From Aphrophora alni (taxonomy: Eukaryota > Arthropoda > Insecta > Hemiptera > Aphrophoridae): DNA of 64,000 nt. This document shows positions 56,847-64,000 of the stretch, piece after piece. The notes below the pieces were generated by a model that worked only from the letters and a program-made list of their open reading frames with translations, ran no database searches and was not told the DNA's origin. The stretch covers positions 122,951,362-123,015,361 of the forward strand of contig OY740765.1 of NCBI GenBank assembly GCA_963513935.1. Direction: 5' to 3'. Within the stretch, counting starts at the first letter, position 1, and every line of letters starts with the position of its first letter. The position numbers were made by a program, and so were the translations under genes.

Positions 56847-59629
56847 TTATTTTTTTTGATCTGGAGACCAAGGTATTAACACTCGCTTTTTTTTAAAAGA
56901 TATTTTAGGCCTACTTTCTGAAAAAACATTTTCACCGTCATCTTTTCCACTATCTTGAGAAATATCATAATATTCTTTAGCGAGTTCTGCTACTTCTTCT
57001 TTATCAGAATTTCCATCTAGTAAATTTTCGTCCATGTCTAAATTGATTTCGTCTAACTTTTTACCTTTCCAATCAGCAGCTTTTCCTTCTTCCATCGCCA
57101 AGAGTAATTTACAATTTTTTGCCGTCTGGAAAACGTCATCTGGGAGTCGGTATTCACCTCTATGTATATGGTCAGTATGACCCATAAATGTAGCTAGTTG
57201 TTCAATATCACTCTCAGACATATTAAAAATCTGAGTGATGGTGGCTAAGTGCTTTCTTAAGCGAGTTGCGGTTAATGCGGTTGGGTTTTTTGCTCCACTT
57301 GATAAAGCCAATTTCTGTAACGTTTTATACCCAACAATTGGTGTTTGATAAAAAGGTTTTCCAAAAAGATATGGATTTTCAATCGTTCCAAACACGTGTG
57401 GTCGAGACTTGTGTAAAAGTTCCAGATGATCTTGGACATCGTTACTAAAGAGGACTGGTACGCCTCTACCTCTTTTGCCTCGAATCACAACTCTTCTAAA
57501 TCTCTTCATTAAAATTTTTTCAGAAGCTGTTACGTCGGAAAATTCTTCATAATTTGAAGATTTCTCATAACGAAGATACGTATTTAAATGCATCCTCTCC
57601 AATTCTCCCGGCCGCCTTCTCTTTAGTAGGAGTACTCTGCAATAAACAGTTTCAAGTAAATCGAGATATGCTTTACTATTTTGTGGATTAGACTCTAGTT
57701 CGGTCACTGCCTCTATTCCTTTTTGAAGAAGATAGTCCTTAAAAATCTTTAAGTCACTTGCTAATGGAATAATTGTAAGTTTATTCCATTTTTTCATATT
57801 GATATCATTAGACGCCTGCTTCGATATGTCGTAAAGCCAGTTGTTGTCCAATAATAAAATTGTGGTCTTTAAATCGGCTTCCGATTCCGCTGCAGTTTGC
57901 GAGTGATAGACGTGTTTTTCTTTTAAAGCAAAATTAATTGCTATATTGCAACAATCTTTTAAAGATTTTTTAATGTTTAGAGCAAATGTAGGTGAAGAAA
58001 ATGTATTATTTACTTCACAATATTGTGAAATATTTTTAGTCGCTTGCAATATTGTATCATAATACTGAGGTCTTAAGGCTTCAAAAAGATTTGTAACTTT
58101 ACTTTCAAGTGTCTTTATCTCAATCAAAAGTTTTGAAAGTTCGCGCATCTTTCTGCTGGTAACGGTAATAAAATGTTTGTCCCGATGGCACTTTAAGTAA
58201 CGAGATATAAAGGCACAGATGAGGGCATCTTTCTTAGCAGCTACAGACACTTTGTCCGGACGCATTCGAGGGAAAACTTCAACTATGAGTTCCTGGTCAA
58301 TTTTAAATGGAAATAAAATGTTTTTATTAGGGGTTAAATCATTTTTATTTGTGTTTTGTGGGCACCGTTTTTTATGGCGCCAAAGACTTTTCCTTGAATA
58401 AAACCCAAGACAATATTCACATGGCTGGCAATCAGTTACAAGTGCAACGTCAGTTTTCTTTACTGGTCTAACACAGTCATTAATATTTAACAAATAATTT
58501 CCTTGTTTTCTAAGTTTTGCAATAATTTGTTTTCTTTCCGCGTTATTTTTTTTCATGGCCAAAAACTTTTGAACTTCCGTTTCTGCAGGGTGATTTCTAG
58601 CAAGATGTCTAGCGAAGTTATCGATACTAGACTCACAATAGATACAAAAAACTTTATTTCTTGTTCTCCGTTTTTTCTCGGGGCCCTTATCATTGGAAGA
58701 TCGCGGAACACTTACAGAACTGCTAGTAATAGTTGGGGTTTTTGAATGTTCATACGTTTTTAAACTTTTGGAAGTCAAATCGTTTTCATCACATTCATCT
58801 TCAGGGAGTAAATGACCTTGAACGTTTTCGAAATTAGTTTGCATTGGAGATGATTCAAGATTTTTCTGTGTACATGTATTTTTAGGTGGAAAAGATAACG
58901 CTCCAGAATTTTCTTCAGATCCACAGGTATTGTATAAACTTGATGATTCAGTTTCATCTCCGGAAGGCAAATAATCAGGATCTTCATTATAATTATAAGC
59001 AATTGGAGATAGATCAGGTGACACTGATACGTTTTGACTTATATACGAGTCCCTAGAATTTTCATTACATTCAATTTCAAAATATAATTCATCCGCAGAA
59101 GGCAAATAATTAGGATTTTTCTTGGAATCGTAATCATTTGGAGACTTTTGGTATGTCACAGAAACGTTTTTATTGTCAAATGATGATACTTTAGTGCTGT
59201 TATTACACTTATTTTTTAAAAGAAATTCTTCTGTTTCATCTCTTATAGGCAAATCATCAAGATTAATATCATTGGTAGAATTATGATATATTAGGGGAGT
59301 GGATACAATTTTGTTGAGTAATCCTGTTGACGAACCTGTAACAAAATGTACATACTTTTTTTAAAACTTTTGGAATATAAAACTTTTGGAAGTCAAATAG
59401 TTTTCATCAAATTCATCTTCAGGTAGTAAATAACACAAATAACGTATTGTATACCTTTCATGGCCTTGATTTTGTCCATCTCTGAAAGTCCCTTTGTTGA
59501 TTCATAATTGGGTATACTAAGCAGTTGTAAAATATCTCCATCTCTCTGCCTGCCGCTACTACTCGGTGTGTTATGCCTATTTTGTCCATCCTTTAATTTT
59601 TCCATTATTCTTATTGTTCTCGGCAGCAT
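56847..59629 (-). CDS. Tyrosine-recombinase-like protein (Crypton/phage-integrase fold) with zinc fingers
   Basis: Exon 59629-59455 begins with an ATG immediately after a TTTTCTTAG acceptor and ends at AAAG|GTATAC. A 118-bp intron follows, and the acceptor TTGTTACAG opens the long exon 59336-56847. The long frame (801 codons from 59252) has an acidic N-terminus with repeats of LPSGDE-type (residues 1-190), a C2H2-like finger CIYCESSIDNFARHLARNH (203-221), a CCHC finger CEYCLGFYSRKSLWRHKKRC (278-297) and a recombinase core: RRRPGEL (Arg 547), RGKRGRGVPV (Lys near 593), TRLRKHLAT (Arg 666, His 668), MGHTDHIHRGEYRLP (His 692, Tyr 701). The usual first His of HxxR is Thr. One extra base in an AAA run (59279-59282) shifts the first 28 codons of the long exon out of frame. 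No inverted repeats flank it. Recently inserted Crypton, or host gene, are both possible. Confidence 0.75.
59337..59454 (-). other. Short intron of the recombinase gene carrying a copy of coding sequence
   Basis: GT-AG ends, 118 bp. Bases 59380-59429 repeat exonic 58761-58811 with few changes (both read LPEDE-DEN-LTSKS in one frame). Confidence 0.6.
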
Positions 59630-59639
59630 CTAAGAAAAT

Positions 59640-62204
59640 TAACGAGATAGTTTAATCAATTTCACAATTTAATATGTTCAATTATTTAAAGAATTATTAA
59701 TTTTACATTACATTTGTACATTAAATAATAAGTAAATCCTACAAATACAAAGTTATATATATGTACAAAACGTACATAAACTTTTACATAATACATTTTT
59801 GCAAGTTGTGATTATATCATATTTAAACCGGTATGACATCAGTTTAAAACTTAGGTATTTCATTTATATCCAAAATACAAGTACGAAGACTAACATTTTA
59901 ATTTTAGAAGTATGTTTCCTTCTTTAGTAGAAATAAACAATAAATATTAATATTTAAAGATTATTTTAGACACATTTTTGAATAGGTTGTAGCTTACAAA
60001 GAATTAGCCTACTCAAATTCATTCGAGAGGCGATTTTTTTTTAAATTAAAAGTTACAGTACTGGCTACGTTTTACATAGAAAGGTTTCATATTTAATCTG
60101 TACTTTTCCATGAGGGAATTTGGTCATCTCAAGTCTGTTACCATTAGTAAATGGAATATTTTTAAAATAGTACTGTACAATGTATGCCGTATTGATTAAT
60201 ACATATTTAATTTCACAAACATAATATGTTACAAAATAATAGTTTTAATTGAATTGAATTAATTATCCATATCTAAATCTTTTGATCTCAAAGATTTAAG
60301 CCTATAATTAATTATTTTTTCAGCATATGCAAACAGTTTCAAAATGGAATCTATCTAAAACCGGCAAAAATAAAAGTTATTGGAATTAGGATGGGAAGAA
60401 TGCACTCATTTTTATAAAATTTAGGCATAATCGTGTATTTTATTGCATTCTTTTCTGACTAAATAATCAAATACAAATTGTCTGAGTTAGGGAAACGGTT
60501 GTCAACTGATATCAATTCAGCCAAAAGGACGATACAAATAGACTAAAATTAAATGAAATAATAAAAGTTTAATTCTTCATTATATAATTTCTAAAATGGA
60601 TATATTTTATTCATCAATGGCAATTACATTAAATACTTTTTTGTGTGTACATTAACGTACATCTGAAAGATATAACTATAGAAAATTTCCATTTATACAC
60701 TATTAATCTTACTATCGGAAGTCTATGTAATCTAAATTTATTTTAAGTAATTTTATTCTTCTAATTCTTAACTTTAAAAGAGATTAATAACTTCATTTGC
60801 GGTTACTATATTATTAAACATATTTGGAAAAAAATATTTAAATATACAGCAGTTTTATTTATACAAATTTTATTTTTCAGAGCATTTATAAATTATTATA
60901 ACTCTTTTGAAATTGTAATTGTGTTTCCAAAATTCAAATATATATTATACTTAAGAATACTTTGTCATAATATATAAAGCAAAAGAAAATATGTAATACA
61001 AATATATAAAAAACACTTCCTATACGAGTACTGTGTAACAATAACGGGAGCGTAAACTTTCATGCAACGTTTGTCAAACAAAGAATTCTGACAAAACTAT
61101 AATTCGTAGAAAAAACTTTTTCAAGTAAAAAAATTAGTTCATAAAACGTTGTCTTTCCCGCAAAAACCTTTTTTCAGACTCATAAAATACGAAAAATCTG
61201 TTTTGTTGTCACAGTCGGATCGGAATTTTTATTATTATTATTTTTTTTTCCATAAAGTTTGGTAAATTAATTTAGATTTTAAATATATGTATTGAATTGA
61301 AAAAAACATGATTCTATAATCCTGTGCAATTTAAATTTTGTAAAAAAAATATTTTGATGGATTGAAACATTATTCATTAACATTTTTTGGTGTAATTGAA
61401 ACGTTCTCACTTGGTCAAAAGTTTCCGCATTATGCCTTGCATTCAACCAGACGTACTGTACTTCTAGTAGTTGTGGGAAGGTATAGACAACATAGGACAA
61501 ATAAAACTGTCACATTGTTATCAGAGGATAAATGATGCTTGTTGGAAAGGGAAAGTCTACCTATCTCTCTCTACCTCGCACATTCTTCGTCTCATTCGCA
61601 CAAGTTCTCCAAAAAAGGTCACCGTTTAATAAATCTATCAACAATACGTGCTGTGTAATTTCACACCCACAATTTTAGCCAAGTATGTACACACACACAC
61701 ACAAAACAAATTTAAAAAACATAAGTTCTGTTGATTGAGAAAGGAGTTTTCTTCTTCTATTACTAAAATGGTCAGTTTTAATAATTAATGAGCTAATATT
61801 AATGTGCTGTGTAGAAAAAAAAAAACATAGGTGTATATTTGTATATATATATATATATATTGTTAATTTATCTGTCATTTGTTTACAAATACTATAAATA
61901 ATAAACATTATCTTAATAACACAATACAATAACCTCTAATGTTAATATATTATGTTACATAATGAAATGTAACAAACCCAATATTATATTATGTTTTTGG
62001 GTGAAATTACATAATGAACAAAAAGTTAAAGAACTATAAAAATAAACACTTTCTTAAGGAATGTAACATACTGACCAACTTACTTTATTTTAAACATAAT
62101 TTAGTTATCAAAAGATGTTTCATAATATTTAAATATAAAATGTAAACATAGATATTTTTCTAATGACTTTAAAGTGCTTCTTTTCAATATAACTTTTCAT
62201 ACAA

Positions 62205-62289
<85 letters not shown>

Positions 62290-63014
62290 GCTATCGAAAA
62301 CAAATTCATACGCACACAATTGCATACACACACCCAATTGACCCATTCACTAGTGATAATTATTTTAATTAGTGTAATGTATTGAAGAAGTACACCAACA
62401 ATAGTTAGTTTTTTTAAAAATGGTTTCTGAATAATTTACAAAATGTATATCCACTTGTAAATTCTATAATATTTCCAGGTAAACGCTTGAAAAATAGAGC
62501 TAAACATACATGATAAAAAGGTTTAGATACAGAAACATTTAATTCATTCTGATTTTTAAATATTTTATACAAACTAAATACAAAATATTTTTTTTTTAAA
62601 TTACTTTTGCATTTATTATTTTAATCATAATTCAAACTTTACTTTGTATTTGCAATGATAGTTTTCCACTTTTTCGTTATCTCATTTAGCCTATAAAATA
62701 ATTTTATTCTCAACTAATAAAATAATGTTCGAATATAAAAACGTCCAGCAAAATACCTATATAAAAAAATAGTAACTGCACAAAGACTGTATTTATTTTA
62801 GCTTACTGTTATTGTTATTAATCTTAATTGCAATAATATATTTACAAAAATAAAAGATCATACCGGTTTTTTTTTTAATTAAGAAGAAAAAAACAACATT
62901 ATTAAACGGATCATTTTAATAAATAAAATTAAAAAATGTGTTAACAAAATATTATTATTATTTCCTATAAAATATATTCAATTAAATAATTAGTAGTAAT
63001 AAATTCTGTCTTAC
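59640..63014 (-). other. Probable long first intron of the recombinase gene
   Basis: The stretch lies between a strong minus-strand donor (AAG|GTAAGA at 63015/63014) and the acceptor before the start codon at 59630. AT-rich with microsatellites; frames at 61279-61500 and 61675-61929 show no known motif. Confidence 0.4.
62208..62286. repeat. (CT)n microsatellite
   Basis: About 79 bp of pure CT repeat, the longest simple repeat in the window. Confidence 0.95.
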
Positions 63015-63330
63015 CTTAATAATTGCATGTAGGCGAAATAGAACTCAAAACATCTTCACAACAAACTGTATTAGAAAATATAGAATAAACATGTGTTGAA
63101 TAATATAGACAGTCACAGATTTGAAGGATCAAGCAAGAGACTGAAATCAGCTCGCACGTGTATGACAAAAATGAAACATAAGCAGACACTTATCTAGGTA
63201 GAAGGCGGAAACCGATGCTTACGACTTGGCAACGACGTAGGAGCCTAAACATCCTTATCGCTGATGATAATATTCGCTTCGGATGCTAAATGTAACTGTT
63301 ATAAACAGGATGTAGAATATCCTCAGCTTG
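63015..63330 (-). promoter_or_regulatory. Putative 5' untranslated exon and promoter region of the recombinase gene
   Basis: A consensus donor marks the exon's 3' edge at 63015. The transcription start is not visible; bases 63120-63300 are less AT-rich than the surroundings. Inference only. Confidence 0.3.
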
Positions 63331-63527
63331 AAAGGAGTTAAAAATGATATGTCAGGCACGTAAAAAAACGGATTTTAATTTTGGAAATTTTAAAAAATAA
63401 ATATAAAAACATAGGGTGTAATACTAACATTTAGATATATACTCCACACAAACACAAATATACTCTTCAATTAAAGAAAGTGTCAAATGTACGTTTTTTG
63501 AAAGGAGGGAAAATTGTTAGCGGGATG

Positions 63528-63530
<3 letters not shown>

Positions 63531-63595
<65 letters not shown>
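63531..63595. repeat. (AT)n(GT)n compound microsatellite
   Basis: About 48 bp of AT followed by about 17 bp of GT. Confidence 0.95.
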
Positions 63596-63596
<1 letters not shown>

Positions 63597-63599
63597 AAG

Positions 63600-64000
63600 A
63601 ACCAAAACAAACAAGCAAAATGAATCCTCGAGAAAATTTTGAAATTTTTGAAAAGTTTTTTTTTTTGTTTTTATCTATTTTTGGATTTTTTTGTTTTTAT
63701 TTATTTATATTTTTCGTATTCTCGATAAAGCCTTGCCTGTTTGAATCGAATCCAGTGAATTACTAATGTATATAATGAAAATTTTCAAAGAGAGAATGAA
63801 GGAAAAAAAAATTTTATCAAAATTGGTGTAGGTGTTCTTGTGAAAGGTGTGTTTATATGAGGTTATTTAGAGACGTATTAGTTTATGTAAAAAAAAAAAA
63901 ATTTTTGTTTCATCAACAATGGTTGTTCAGTTTATGAAGTAAGCTGTAATGATAAAGAAAGGTGAGGTTTGTCCGGCACAGGATCAATTTAAAAATATTA
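63600..64000. other. AT-rich end, no gene seen
   Basis: No supported feature. Confidence 0.35.

Noticed and set aside
1..64000. tRNA genes, CRISPR arrays, operons or ribosome-binding sites
   Set aside because: No tRNA-like cloverleaf with B-box was spotted by eye, and the sequence is plainly eukaryotic, so bacterial features are not expected.

Overview
The window is AT-rich nuclear DNA from an arthropod, most likely an insect. It has spliced genes with GT-AG introns, a gonadal/DGCR6 orthologue split by multi-kilobase introns, long microsatellites, and a dense mix of eukaryotic transposons: pogo/Tigger, several piggyBac-like families, mariner-like, Jockey-like and I-like non-LTR elements, a Penelope-like element and Ty3/gypsy. 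Species cannot be fixed from sequence alone; the mix would fit a hemipteran.

Two cellular-type genes can be supported, both on the minus strand. (1) A gonadal (gdl)/DGCR6 family gene: coding exons at 28475-28331, 23227-23058 and 6727-6594, with matching splice phases. Its last exon(s) lie beyond the left edge. Introns of about 5 kb and 16 kb are filled with transposons. (2) A tyrosine-recombinase-like gene at 59629-56847, with a likely 5' untranslated exon ending at 63015. It has an acidic repeat-bearing N-terminus, two zinc fingers and a C-terminal recombinase core. It is the longest open frame here (801 codons without a stop).

Layout. 0.6-4.6 kb: Tigger element, its transposase split by a TTAA-flanked piggyBac-like insert. 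5.6-6.1 kb: non-LTR remnant. 7.9-10.1 kb: 5'-truncated I-like retrotransposon with 14-bp target duplication. 11.45-16.25 kb: decayed Jockey-like element. 16.8-17.35 kb: long fold-back. 17.6-20.3 kb: piggyBac-like element with decayed transposase. 20.6-21.5 kb: internally deleted sibling of the first Tigger. 21.6-22.8 kb: tandem repeats, 5S-rRNA-like segments and a retrotransposon fragment. 25.5-26.2 kb: mariner-like fragment. 27.3-27.7 kb: fold-back element carrying a 5S-like segment. 29.5-31.6 kb: second piggyBac transposase. 34.65-35.87 kb: near-perfect palindrome made of two Penelope-like 3' ends, each with a candidate hammerhead ribozyme. 36.4-37.2 kb: short piggyBac derivative keeping only a transposase N-terminus. 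39.3-43.5 kb: Ty3/gypsy element. 49.6-52.8 kb: I-like retrotransposon inserted in a piggyBac-like repeat. 54.3-56.3 kb: satellite, fold-back and tandem repeats. 56.8-63.3 kb: recombinase gene and its upstream region.

The most striking cross-cutting pattern is that several unrelated piggyBac-like ends (TTAA boundary) each carry a short high-quality palindrome close inside the boundary, with a different sequence in every family. The best biological candidates for follow-up are that pattern, the recombinase gene, and the palindromic Penelope element with hammerhead-like motifs.
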